Source: Paenibacillus sp. A3 (GTDB lineage: Bacteria > Bacillota > Bacilli > Paenibacillales > NBRC-103111). Taken from it: a stretch of DNA of 64,000 nucleotides. Positions 17,305 to 25,220 of the stretch are shown here, piece by piece. Position 1 is the stretch's first letter. Each line of letters begins with the position of its first letter. Under the pieces are notes generated by a model. The model made no database searches. It saw only the letters and a list, made by a program, of their open reading frames with translations, and had not been told where the DNA came from. The position numbers and the translations under genes are program-made. Location of the stretch: assembly GCF_001399685.1 (NCBI RefSeq), contig NZ_JTHN01000005.1, positions 21,660-85,659 of the forward strand, in the 5' to 3' direction.

Positions 17305-18624
17305 GTGGAATTTCCGACAATCGATTTCGGCTGGGTCGGCAACGGCAACCTGATCGGCATGATGGCGGTGCTGCACGTCATGATCAATCATGCCGTAGCT
17401 ATCGGCGGGTCCGTTCTTATGGTATCCATTGAGTATGCCGCTTTCAAGAGAGGTAACGAAAGGCTGGAGGCATACGCCAGATGGCTGAGCAAATGGATTC
17501 TGATCATCACGACGACGACGGGAGCGATGACGGGAGTAGGCATTTGGTTTACAACGACCGTTATTCTGCCCAATGCGATCGGCTCGCTTCTGCGTATTTT
17601 TCATTGGGCCTGGTTTACGGAATGGCTGGTGTTCGTATCGGAGGTCGTCTTGCTGTTGACGTATTTTTACACATGGGACCGCTGGAAGGGAGAGAAGAAA
17701 AAGCTGCATTTGCGAACCGGCCTTGCGCTGTGCATCATGTCCTGGTTCACGATGGTGATCATTACCGGCATTTTGGCCGCGCAGATCAATCCGGGCGATT
17801 GGGTCGAGACGCTGTCGTTCTGGAGCGCGTTTCTGAATACGACTTGGGTGCCTTCGACGCTGTTCCGCACCTTCGCCGCCATCACGCTGGGGGTTGCGGT
17901 ACTGACGCCGCTGAACCGCTGGTTTGTGAAAGATTCGCTGGACCGCCACATCGTCCTGAAGCTGTACGGCAAATGGCTCGTCGTTTCCGTGCCGCTGATG
18001 CTCGCATCCGGGTGGTGGTATTTAAAGACGCTGCCCGCTCAAGCGCAAACGCTGGTCGTCTGGGCGTCGGGCATGAGCGACTTCACGTTCGCTTTTATCA
18101 ACGTGCTCGGGCTGCTGCTCATGTTCGTGCTCGGCGTCATGCTGATGGATGGCCGAACGAAATATCCGGTTGTGCTCACCGTATTCACGGCGGCATTCTC
18201 GCTGCTGCTGATTACCGAATTCGAGATCGTCCGGGAAAATATTCGCAAGCCCTATGTCATTTACAACTACATGTACGCCAACGGTGTGCTGAAAACGGAC
18301 GTCGAGCGGTTCCGCAAGGATGGCGCGCTGGCGCAAGCGAAGCTTTCTCCGGTCCGGGAGGTGACGGAGGCGAACAAGCTTCAGGCCGGGGAAGAGCTGT
18401 TCCGCATGCAGTGCATCGCCTGTCACAGCATCGACGGTCCCCGGCGCAGCCGGGTGATGACGGAAAGGGCTAAAGGCTGGAGCGAGGAAGCGCTCGCTGC
18501 CTTCATCCCTCAGATGCACAATATCCGCCCAGTCATGCCGCCGTTTGCGGGAACGGACGAGGAGGTTAAGGCGCTGGCCGCCTATATTCACAAGATGGTT
18601 TCGGAGAGGAACGGTGCAGAGTGA
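17305..18624 (+). CDS. Cytochrome bd-like membrane subunit with C-terminal cytochrome c
   Basis: This 439-residue protein has about nine membrane helices and a C-terminal cytochrome c domain with one haem site, CIACH (about residues 368-372) and a distal Met region (RPVMPPF). Several membrane His (VLHVMINHAVAIGG, RIFHWAWFTEW) could hold haem b. The layout resembles CydA-like subunits fused to a c-type domain. It probably passes electrons between quinol and the external face of the membrane. The GTG at 17305 follows GGAAAGGGAGTG. The next gene overlaps its stop. Bona fide oxygen reductase activity is not shown. Confidence 0.6.
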   Translation: MEFPTIDFGWVGNGNLIGMMAVLHVMINHAVAIGGSVLMVSIEYAAFKRGNERLEAYARWLSKWILIITTTTGAMTGVGIWFTTTVILPNAIGSLLRIFHWAWFTEWLVFVSEVVLLLTYFYTWDRWKGEKKKLHLRTGLALCIMSWFTMVIITGILAAQINPGDWVETLSFWSAFLNTTWVPSTLFRTFAAITLGVAVLTPLNRWFVKDSLDRHIVLKLYGKWLVVSVPLMLASGWWYLKTLPAQAQTLVVWASGMSDFTFAFINVLGLLLMFVLGVMLMDGRTKYPVVLTVFTAAFSLLLITEFEIVRENIRKPYVIYNYMYANGVLKTDVERFRKDGALAQAKLSPVREVTEANKLQAGEELFRMQCIACHSIDGPRRSRVMTERAKGWSEEALAAFIPQMHNIRPVMPPFAGTDEEVKALAAYIHKMVSERNGAE

Positions 18625-19643
18625 ACGCCTATTTAACCGCCAAATCGCCGGTGCCCAACGATCTGGGGCTGGCCATTCCGGGCGACCTGCCTTTTTTCGA
18701 AGTGCTGATGGTCGTCGGCTTTATTCTTCATATCATTTTCGTCAACATTCTGGTAGCCGGCTCTGTGTCCGCGGTGTATAACGAGCTGAAAGGCATCGTC
18801 CGTAAGGATGCGGTTCTGGACCGCCTGGCGCAGCATATGGCGACGCACGTGTCGATTGTCAAAAGCATCGCCGTCGTGCTCGGCATTGCGCCGCTGCTGA
18901 TCATCAGCACCATGTATACCCAGTTTTTTTATCCATCGACGATCCTGATCGGCAAAATGTGGCTGCTGCTCATCCCGCTGTTGACCGTCGCGTTTCTGGC
19001 GCTGTACGTCTATAAATTCACATGGGAGCGCTGGCAGAAGCGCAAGGCGCTGCACCTCGGCTTCGGCCTATTCGGCACGCTGATCCTGCTGTTCGTACCG
19101 CTGCTGTTCATCACGAACGTGACCTCGATGCTCCATCCCGAGCTGTGGGACCCGGAGCGCGGCTTCTGGCGCTCGCTGTTCGCGTATCCGACCATCTGGC
19201 AGCGCTACCTTCACTTTATGGCGGCGAGCTTTACGATGCTCGGTCTGTTCCTGTACGGATGGGGGAGACGCACCGAGCGGAACGGCGCAGGACCGGTCAC
19301 GGAAGCGGCCAAGCGATACGGCAAAACGATGGCGGCGGGCTTCACGCTGCTTCAACTGCTTGCAGGACCGCTGCTGCTGCTTAGTATGGACGGACGCGTC
19401 CGCCATGCGTTTATGGGCGGCTCCGCGTTCCATACCGCGCTGCTCGCGGCCGCGGTGCTGCTGGCTATCGTCCTGTGCTGGCTGCTGGTCCGCCTTGTCT
19501 GGCGGGACGGACGGAAGCTGTTCGCCGTCACCGTTAGCGTGCTGCTGATCGTGCTGACGCTGATGAGCTGGATCCGGCACGAGGTGAGGGAGATTTACTT
19601 GCAGCCGTATATGGAGGAATCGCCGCGCACCGTGCAACAGTAA
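18621..19643 (+). CDS. Second membrane subunit of the cytochrome complex
   Basis: This is a 340-residue protein with about eight or nine membrane helices. It starts at a GTG overlapping the previous stop (GTGA), so the two are translated together. It is related to its partner. FTWERWQKRKALHLGFGL here matches YTWDRWKGEKKKLHLRTGL there, both following a helix of similar position, which suggests an ancient duplication. Candidate haem-binding His lie in FILHIIFVNILVAG and MATHVSIVKS. It has no cytochrome c tail. It is probably the paired subunit of one quinol-linked complex. Confidence 0.6.
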   Translation: MNAYLTAKSPVPNDLGLAIPGDLPFFEVLMVVGFILHIIFVNILVAGSVSAVYNELKGIVRKDAVLDRLAQHMATHVSIVKSIAVVLGIAPLLIISTMYTQFFYPSTILIGKMWLLLIPLLTVAFLALYVYKFTWERWQKRKALHLGFGLFGTLILLFVPLLFITNVTSMLHPELWDPERGFWRSLFAYPTIWQRYLHFMAASFTMLGLFLYGWGRRTERNGAGPVTEAAKRYGKTMAAGFTLLQLLAGPLLLLSMDGRVRHAFMGGSAFHTALLAAAVLLAIVLCWLLVRLVWRDGRKLFAVTVSVLLIVLTLMSWIRHEVREIYLQPYMEESPRTVQQ

Positions 19644-19684
19644 TACCGGGGAAGGCTGCCGTGGAGGCGGCTTAAGCCAAAATC

Positions 19685-19713
19685 GGAAAAGGGCCGACAG
19701 CAGGTCCTTTTCC
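19685..19713 (+). terminator. Possible terminator, weak
   Basis: GGAAAAGG / CCTTTTCC is a perfect 8-bp stem around a 13-base loop, but without a proper T-run after it. Confidence 0.4.
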
Positions 19714-19756
19714 TTCACAGCTTCCGAATATCTGTAAAAAATAAAGGAAAGCAGGG

Positions 19757-19834
19757 TTGTATAAAATTGCCAACGTGCTATAATAATATTGTTTCACGAG
19801 AAACAAAACATCGATATTGTTTTGTGTGAAACAA
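19757..19834 (+). promoter_or_regulatory. Promoter with two MarR-type operators
   Basis: A -35 like TTGTAT (19757) and -10 TATAAT (19779-19784), 16 bases apart, precede two 18-bp palindromes: TTGTTTCACGAGAAACAA (19789-19806) and TTGTTTTGTGTGAAACAA (19817-19834). They cover the expected start of transcription, as repressor sites would. The same motif occurs before the MarR gene at 21400. Confidence 0.75.
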
Positions 19835-19876
19835 AAAATAATCGAGATGGTATATGGAGAGAAGGAGAGGATACGA

Positions 19877-21391
19877 ATGGATTATGAAGTGATTGTTGTC
19901 GGCGGAGGTCCGGTCGGCATGATGCTGGCGGCAGAGCTGGCTTTGGCCGGGGTGAAGGTATGCGTGCTTGAGCGCTTAAAGGATACGACGCCGTATTCCC
20001 GGGCGCTGACCCTCCATCCCCGCTCGCTTGAACTGTTTGATTTGCGCGGCTTGAAATCGAAGCTGCTGAGCATCGGGAAGCCTCTTCCGATAGGGCATTT
20101 TGCGGCGCTGGATACCCGGCTGGATTTTTCGGTATTTGATTCTTCTTCCAATTACACGCTGTATATTTCGCAGCACGATACGGAGAAAGTGCTGGAGGAG
20201 TGGGCGCAAAGTCTTGGCGTGGAACTTCGGCGGGAGACGGAGGTCGTATCGGTGCGCCAGGATGCGCAAGGCGTAGAGGTCACTGCCGTCGGCCCGAAGG
20301 GGGAGACCGTACTGACCGCAGCGTATGTTGTCGGCGCAGACGGGGCAGGCAGCATTGTCCGCAAGCAGGCAGGCATCCCGTTCGAAGGTACGGACGCGAC
20401 CTTAACCGCGGTGCTCGGAGACGTCGTTCTGGCGTATCCCCCGGAAACGAACGGGCTTTCCCGCTTCACCGAGCACGGGCTGGTCATGATCGTCCCCGTG
20501 GGGGACCGGCTCCATCGGGTCGTGATGATCGATCCTCTGAGGACAGGGGTGCCGAAGGAAGAACCGGTGACGTTGGAGGAGCTGCGTTCGGGGATGGAAC
20601 GTATTCTCGGAAGCGATCTTGGCATCTCCGAGCCGTTCTGGCTGTCCCGCTTTGGCAATGCGACACGCCAAGCGAAGCGTTACCGGAAAGGACGGATTTT
20701 CCTTGCGGGGGATGCGGCGCATATTCATTTCCCGGCGGGCGGACAGGGGCTGAACGTAGGGCTGCAGGAAGCGATGAATCTTGGCTGGAAGCTGGCAGCG
20801 GAGCTGAAGGGGCAGGCTCCCGGATGGCTTCTGGACAGCTACCATACGGAACGGTTCCCCGTAAATACGGCGCTGCTTCGCAATACCCAGGCGCAAACGA
20901 TGCTGATGGGGTTTGAATTCTCACCGAGAATGATGGGACTGCGCAGCATGCTGTCCGATTTGCTTCGCATCCCCGAGGCGAACAAGCAATTAGCGGCCCA
21001 ACTCGCGGCGTTCGATGTCCGGTATGCGCCGGATGAGGAGGCATTGCCGCACGCGTTGAACGGACGCCGCTTTACGGAATTGAAGCTGCGGCTGGATAAT
21101 GGTACCGTTCGGAATGCTTATGAGCTGTTTCACTCCGGCTGCTTCGTCCTGCTTCATCTCGCTTCCGATGACCGGCTGAACGACGTCGTTCCTTGGGAGG
21201 AGTACGGTCATATCCAAGTTGTTCGCGCCTCGATCGCCGGAAACGGGAACGAAGCCGAATGGGACGACGTGCATACGGCGCTGATTCGCCCGGACGGACA
21301 TATAGCGTGGGCGGTTCCCCGATCGGAGCCGCAGCCGCTGGAAGCCGTCAAGCGGGGAATCGCCCGTTGGTGCGGAATCCGTCCTATTTAA
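19877..21391 (+). CDS. FAD-dependent aromatic monooxygenase
   Basis: This is a 504-residue flavoprotein hydroxylase of the PHBH/TetX/rifampicin-monooxygenase class. It has an N-terminal Rossmann box VIVVGGGPVGMMLAAELA, DG motif YVVGADGAGS and FAD-ribityl motif GDAAHIHFPAGGQGLN, with a C-terminal thioredoxin-like tail after about residue 400. It uses NAD(P)H and oxygen to hydroxylate an aromatic or polyketide substrate. The ATG at 19877 follows GGAGAGGAT; upstream starts lie in the operators. Two palindromes at its promoter match one before the downstream MarR gene, so the substrate is probably also the MarR inducer. Confidence 0.85.
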   Translation: MDYEVIVVGGGPVGMMLAAELALAGVKVCVLERLKDTTPYSRALTLHPRSLELFDLRGLKSKLLSIGKPLPIGHFAALDTRLDFSVFDSSSNYTLYISQHDTEKVLEEWAQSLGVELRRETEVVSVRQDAQGVEVTAVGPKGETVLTAAYVVGADGAGSIVRKQAGIPFEGTDATLTAVLGDVVLAYPPETNGLSRFTEHGLVMIVPVGDRLHRVVMIDPLRTGVPKEEPVTLEELRSGMERILGSDLGISEPFWLSRFGNATRQAKRYRKGRIFLAGDAAHIHFPAGGQGLNVGLQEAMNLGWKLAAELKGQAPGWLLDSYHTERFPVNTALLRNTQAQTMLMGFEFSPRMMGLRSMLSDLLRIPEANKQLAAQLAAFDVRYAPDEEALPHALNGRRFTELKLRLDNGTVRNAYELFHSGCFVLLHLASDDRLNDVVPWEEYGHIQVVRASIAGNGNEAEWDDVHTALIRPDGHIAWAVPRSEPQPLEAVKRGIARWCGIRPI

Positions 21392-21399
21392 CGATCTTA

Positions 21400-21428
21400 T
21401 TGTTTTGTTCGAAACAATCGGTGTATAA
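21400..21428 (+). promoter_or_regulatory. marR promoter with overlapping operator
   Basis: TTGTTTTGTTCGAAACAA (21400-21417) overlaps a -35 TTGTTT, with -10 TATAAT at 21423-21428 after a 17-base spacer. It is the same palindrome as before the monooxygenase, implying autorepression. Confidence 0.75.
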
Positions 21429-21467
21429 TCAGAAGGAGATGATGTGTGAAGAGGAGACCCTAAACCG

Positions 21468-21953
21468 ATGTCCAAAACCGAGCTTAACAAGCAGTGGATT
21501 TTCAAGCAATTCGTAGAACTTATTACGCAGCAGGAGACGAGAGACGGCAATTTTGCCGTCCGATTCGGAGAAGAGAAGCGGAAGGTGGAATCCGAGCTGG
21601 GCCAGAAGCTGGATCTCAATTTGTCCGAGATTCACCTGATCGCCTGCATAGGGGACCACGGGCCCATCAACGTGACGACGATTTCGGAGAAAACCGATTT
21701 GACCAAAGGGTCCGTCACTCGGATCACCCAAAAGCTGTTAGCCTTGGATTTGATCAAAAAACAGCAGCTCCACGATAACAAGAAAGAGGTTTATTTTCGG
21801 TTAACGGCCAAAGGCCAGAAGCTGCATCTGATTCATGACCGCCTTCATCAGGATATCGAACAGCGGTTTATGCTCTTATTGGATAAATATACGCCGGAGC
21901 AATTGACATTTGCCCGGGAGCTGCTGCAGGATTTACTGGAATGGGATTACTGA
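21468..21953 (+). CDS. MarR-family transcriptional regulator
   Basis: This is a 161-residue protein with the MarR winged helix: LSEIHLIACIGDHGPINVTT, EKTDLTKGSVTRITQKL as recognition helix, and the wing KKQQLHDNKKEVYFRLTAKG. The flanking helices form the dimer. The ATG at 21468 is only weakly preceded by GAGGAGACC. An 18-bp palindrome at its own promoter and two more at the monooxygenase promoter are its likely operators. Expected behaviour is repression relieved by an aromatic ligand. Confidence 0.88.
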   Translation: MSKTELNKQWIFKQFVELITQQETRDGNFAVRFGEEKRKVESELGQKLDLNLSEIHLIACIGDHGPINVTTISEKTDLTKGSVTRITQKLLALDLIKKQQLHDNKKEVYFRLTAKGQKLHLIHDRLHQDIEQRFMLLLDKYTPEQLTFARELLQDLLEWDY

Positions 21954-22010
21954 GCGGTTAACAATTTGACTGCCGGCCGTCTCATCGGCACGGAAAAGGA
22001 GAATGGAGCC

Positions 22011-22571
22011 ATGAGCATCGCCCAAACGATCAGGGAGAGAAGAAGTATCCGGACGTTCAACCAGACCCCCGTTCCCCAGGATCTGGTTCTTCAGCTGCTG
22101 AATGATGCGGTATGGGCGCCCAATCACGGCCTCCGGGAGCCTTGGCGGTTTATTTATGTGGGAAGCGCCGAGGGGAGGGAGAAGCTGGCTGTTCTTACGC
22201 TTGAAGCCTCCGCCCACTTGAAACGGGTTAAACTGCTGCCGTCCAAATTAAAAGAACTGATGCGAAAAAAGCTGGCCGAAATTCCGGCCAATCTGATCGT
22301 CGTCATGACGGAAGATAAAAACGAGCATAAAAGAGATGAAGATTTCGCCGCCGTCTGCTGCCTGATGCAAAATATGCAGCTGCTCGGATGGGAGCAAAAG
22401 CTCGGGATGATCTGGTCGACGGTTGACTTTATTCATTCCCCTGTGTTTCGCAGCGGACTTGGCGTCCGGGAAGGCGAACGGATCGTCGGCATCCTGCACA
22501 TGGGATATTTCGATAAAGTCCCCAAGCCGAAAACCCGCACGCCGGCGGAGGCTAAGCTTGTAATATGGTAG
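22011..22571 (+). CDS. Nitroreductase family protein
   Basis: This is a 186-residue FMN-dependent oxidoreductase. The N-terminus SIAQTIRERRSIRTFNQTPV is the family signature for FMN binding, followed by AVWAPNHGLREPWRFIYV and a C-terminal GILHMGYFDKVPKPKTRTP. It reduces nitro or quinone compounds with NAD(P)H. The ATG at 22011 follows AAAAGGAGAATGG; an in-frame ATG at 21966 lacks a site. It lies 57 bases after the MarR gene with no terminator, so it probably shares its transcript and the detoxification role. Confidence 0.85.
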   Translation: MSIAQTIRERRSIRTFNQTPVPQDLVLQLLNDAVWAPNHGLREPWRFIYVGSAEGREKLAVLTLEASAHLKRVKLLPSKLKELMRKKLAEIPANLIVVMTEDKNEHKRDEDFAAVCCLMQNMQLLGWEQKLGMIWSTVDFIHSPVFRSGLGVREGERIVGILHMGYFDKVPKPKTRTPAEAKLVIW

Positions 22572-22577
22572 GACCGT

Positions 22578-23783
22578 TCAAGAGGGGGAGAGCCCCCTCT
22601 TTTCTGCTTTTGGCTTCACCTGCGATGAGACCAGGATCGAGACCGTCAGCAAGGCGCAAGTATAATAAACCAGACCGTTCCAGCCGAACCGGTTGAGAAA
22701 GAAGCCGCCCGACCAGCCGACCAAACTCGATCCCGCATAATAAAACAGCAAGTAAAAGGAAGAAGCCTGCGCTTTAAAATCTTTTACCGCCAATATGCCT
22801 ACCCAGCCGCTCGCCACCGAATGACCGGCAAAAAAACCGAACGCAACGACCGCAATCCCCAATACCTTGACGGCAAGCAGACTATTTAACGTCATCAGCG
22901 CGCCCAGAATAAAAATGGCAATCGCGAGGCCGATAACCCGCCTTCGGGAATAACGGTCCGCCAGCTTCCCGAACCAGATCGAACTCCACGTCCCTACCAG
23001 ATTGACGACGAACAGGAAGCCGAAAATCGTTTGGCTGACATGATACGGCGCTTGCGTAAGCGGGTAACCGATATAGTTCAATACCGTGATGTAACCGCCC
23101 ATCAGCAGGAAGCCCGTGATAAACATGGACAGCAGATTTTTATCGCCCAGACTGGCCCGCATCCCGGCAAGCCATTGCCGTACGGACGTTTTGCTCGGGG
23201 TAAAGTTGCCGGAAGCCGGGAGATAGAACCAGAACCATAAACTAAGCAGCAAGCTGACGATCCCCATCATCAACATGGCGAACTGCCAATTGAAGAGATC
23301 GGTTAGTCCTCCGATAATAATCCGGCCTATAAAACCGCCTATGGCCGTTCCCGCCACATAGACCCCGACGACTCTCCCGATGGCCCGGGGCGAAAACTCC
23401 TCGTTCAAATACGCCATGGCGATCGGCGGAAAGCCTGCGATGCTGATGCCCTCTAAAAACCGGAATACGAGAAACGCCTGAAAATCATGGATAAAGGCCG
23501 AAGCGATGGCAAATACCGAAGTGAGCAGCAGCGAGAGGCTCATGATTCCTTTACGCCCCCAGCTATTGGAGACGACCGTGAAAAAAAGCAGGCTCATCCC
23601 CAGGGCGATCGTCGTTAACGAGATCGAAGCGCTGGCGGTGGCCGGCGAAACTTGATACTGCTGCGAAAATAAACTGATGAGCGGCTGCGGACTGTATAAT
23701 ATGGCAAACGTGACGATGCTCCCCAGCAGCATGCTAACCGAAGCCTTCCGATGCGCCCGGCTTCCGAGTTCGAGATAGTTCAT
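22578..23783 (-). CDS. MFS transporter, YnfM-like
   Basis: This 401-residue protein has 12 predicted membrane helices. The loop NSWGRKGIMSLSL after helix 2 and KLADRYSRRRVIGL after helix 8 match the MFS motif A at both halves. FRFLEGISIAGFPPIAMAYLNEE is the usual helix 4-5 region. It exports small molecules with proton gradient energy; the substrate is unknown. It is divergent from the LysR gene, with a MarR-like operator between them, so it probably belongs to the same efflux and detoxification regulon. Confidence 0.85.
   Translation of the reverse strand: MNYLELGSRAHRKASVSMLLGSIVTFAILYSPQPLISLFSQQYQVSPATASASISLTTIALGMSLLFFTVVSNSWGRKGIMSLSLLLTSVFAIASAFIHDFQAFLVFRFLEGISIAGFPPIAMAYLNEEFSPRAIGRVVGVYVAGTAIGGFIGRIIIGGLTDLFNWQFAMLMMGIVSLLLSLWFWFYLPASGNFTPSKTSVRQWLAGMRASLGDKNLLSMFITGFLLMGGYITVLNYIGYPLTQAPYHVSQTIFGFLFVVNLVGTWSSIWFGKLADRYSRRRVIGLAIAIFILGALMTLNSLLAVKVLGIAVVAFGFFAGHSVASGWVGILAVKDFKAQASSFYLLFYYAGSSLVGWSGGFFLNRFGWNGLVYYTCALLTVSILVSSQVKPKAEKRGLSPS
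22581..22604. terminator. Terminator between convergent genes
   Basis: AGAGGGGG / CCCCCTCT stem with loop AGAG, followed by TTTTCTGCTTTT. It overlaps the last codons of the convergent MFS gene. Confidence 0.7.
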
Positions 23784-23852
23784 CTTATGGCGCCTCCATC
23801 CGTTGAATTAACAATTCAAGTATAGGATTGACAAGAAGCGCTGTCTAATGCA

Positions 23853-23870
23853 TTGTTTTTATTGAAACGA
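23853..23870. promoter_or_regulatory. Candidate third MarR operator
   Basis: TTGTTTTTATTGAAACGA matches the TTGTTT(n5-6)GAAACAA palindrome with one mismatch in the right half. It sits in the divergent MFS/LysR intergenic region, downstream of a TTGACA at 23828-23833. Confidence 0.45.
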
Positions 23871-23904
23871 TGTTGTTTGTGTAATGAGAGACGGAGGGAT
23901 CGGA

Positions 23905-24780
23905 ATGGAATGGCAGCAGCTTGAGTATTTTCAAACGGTTGCCCGATTGCAGCATATGACCTTGGCGGCGCAGACGTTATGTATAACCCAGCCGGCCTTA
24001 AGCCGCTCGATTGCCCGGCTGGAGAAGGAGCTCGGCGTCCCGCTCTTCGAGCGCAACGGCCGCGCGATCGTGCTCAACCGGTATGGGCGCCTGTTTTTGA
24101 ACCGCGTCAGCCGGATCATGAACGAATATCAGGAGGGCAAGCGGGAACTGGAGGATTTGATTCATCCGGAGCATGGGGAGGTATCCCTGGGATTTCTTCA
24201 TACGCTCGGCGTCCACTCGATTCCGGATGTCATCCGGTCCTTTCGCTCTGCTTATCCGCAGATTCATTTTCAGCTGCATCAAAACAGCACCCAGTTCCTT
24301 CTGGATCAGCTTTCGGCAGGGGAGATCGACCTCTGTATGGCCGCCCCGCAAGAAACGAAGCACATCCAATGGGCCTCGTTATGGAATGAAGAGCTGTTTA
24401 TTATCGTTCCCAAAGATCACCCGCTTGCCGCTTCCGAATCCGTTCTGTTGGAAGACATACGCAGCGAGCCGTTAATTTCGTTCAAGAAAGGCTACGGACT
24501 GCGAAAAATTACCGACAAGCTGTTCGAGGAGGCCGGAATCGGTCCCGACATCCGATTCGAAGGGGACGAGGTTCATACGATAGCCGGGCTCGTCGCGGCC
24601 GGGCTTGGCGTTGCCGTCATCCCCGACACGAAAGGAATCGAACGTGCCAACATTTCATTCCTGCGCGTACGTTGGCCCGAGTGCCGCCGGGTGATCGGCA
24701 TCGGCTGGATCGAAGGACGTTACCTGTCGCCTGCGGCGGAGCGGTTCCGGGATTTTGTCATCGATTATTTCAGAAGCTGA
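23905..24780 (+). CDS. LysR-family transcriptional regulator
   Basis: This is a 291-residue regulator. The N-terminal winged helix reads MEWQQLEYFQTVARLQHMTL, then QTLCITQPALSRSIARLEKELG, the family hallmark; the remainder is a periplasmic-binding-like effector domain. The ATG at 23905 follows GGAGGGATCGG, while the ATG at 23884 precedes that site. It is transcribed away from the MFS gene, the classic arrangement in which the regulator controls its neighbour. The effector is unknown. Confidence 0.85.
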   Translation: MEWQQLEYFQTVARLQHMTLAAQTLCITQPALSRSIARLEKELGVPLFERNGRAIVLNRYGRLFLNRVSRIMNEYQEGKRELEDLIHPEHGEVSLGFLHTLGVHSIPDVIRSFRSAYPQIHFQLHQNSTQFLLDQLSAGEIDLCMAAPQETKHIQWASLWNEELFIIVPKDHPLAASESVLLEDIRSEPLISFKKGYGLRKITDKLFEEAGIGPDIRFEGDEVHTIAGLVAAGLGVAVIPDTKGIERANISFLRVRWPECRRVIGIGWIEGRYLSPAAERFRDFVIDYFRS

Positions 24781-24831
24781 CGTAACCGGCCTTCCGGCGG
24801 GTATCCGGCTTTCTTGACAGCGAGCCGAAAT

Positions 24832-24858
24832 CCAACCGGAGGGCGAGCCTCCGGTTGG
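24832..24858 (+). terminator. Strong hairpin without T-run
   Basis: CCAACCGGAGG / CCTCCGGTTGG is a perfect 11-bp inverted repeat with loop GCGAG, 52 bases after the LysR stop. No T-run follows, so termination is only possible. Confidence 0.45.
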
Positions 24859-25220
24859 GGCGCGTCGTCCGGCGAAGAGCGGGCTACTGGCGCAGCAGGG
24901 GCCAAGCCTTGCATCGGATTCGTTGCCTAAATTATTTATGAATAAATTCTTAATATGTAATTAATTGGGTTGACTTCTTTGTAATCTATCATAATATATG
25001 TAATATATTTAATAATTTCATGAATCAAGGTTTAATGCCAATTAATGGTTTGTTTCTTGAAACATGCAACCTCCATAACTCACTCCTCAGCTTCGTGACT
25101 TCTGCGTACTGCATTTCCTAATTTCGTTTCGATTTGTAAATTACTCATCCTACATCCGATTCACGGCTTCTTAGGAAACATTCCATAGTTCTTATGTCGG
25201 TGCTCGAAAAGGGGTTAGAC
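24859..25220 (+). promoter_or_regulatory. Long AT-rich leader of the lipopeptide operon
   Basis: A candidate promoter has TTGACT at 24970-24975 and TAATAT at 24992-24997 (16-base spacer), leaving a leader of more than 200 bases before the acyltransferase gene. A palindrome TTGTTTCTTGAAACAT (25050-25065) lies in the leader. It resembles the local MarR boxes but with two fewer spacer bases. No riboswitch or T-box is recognised. Confidence 0.45.
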
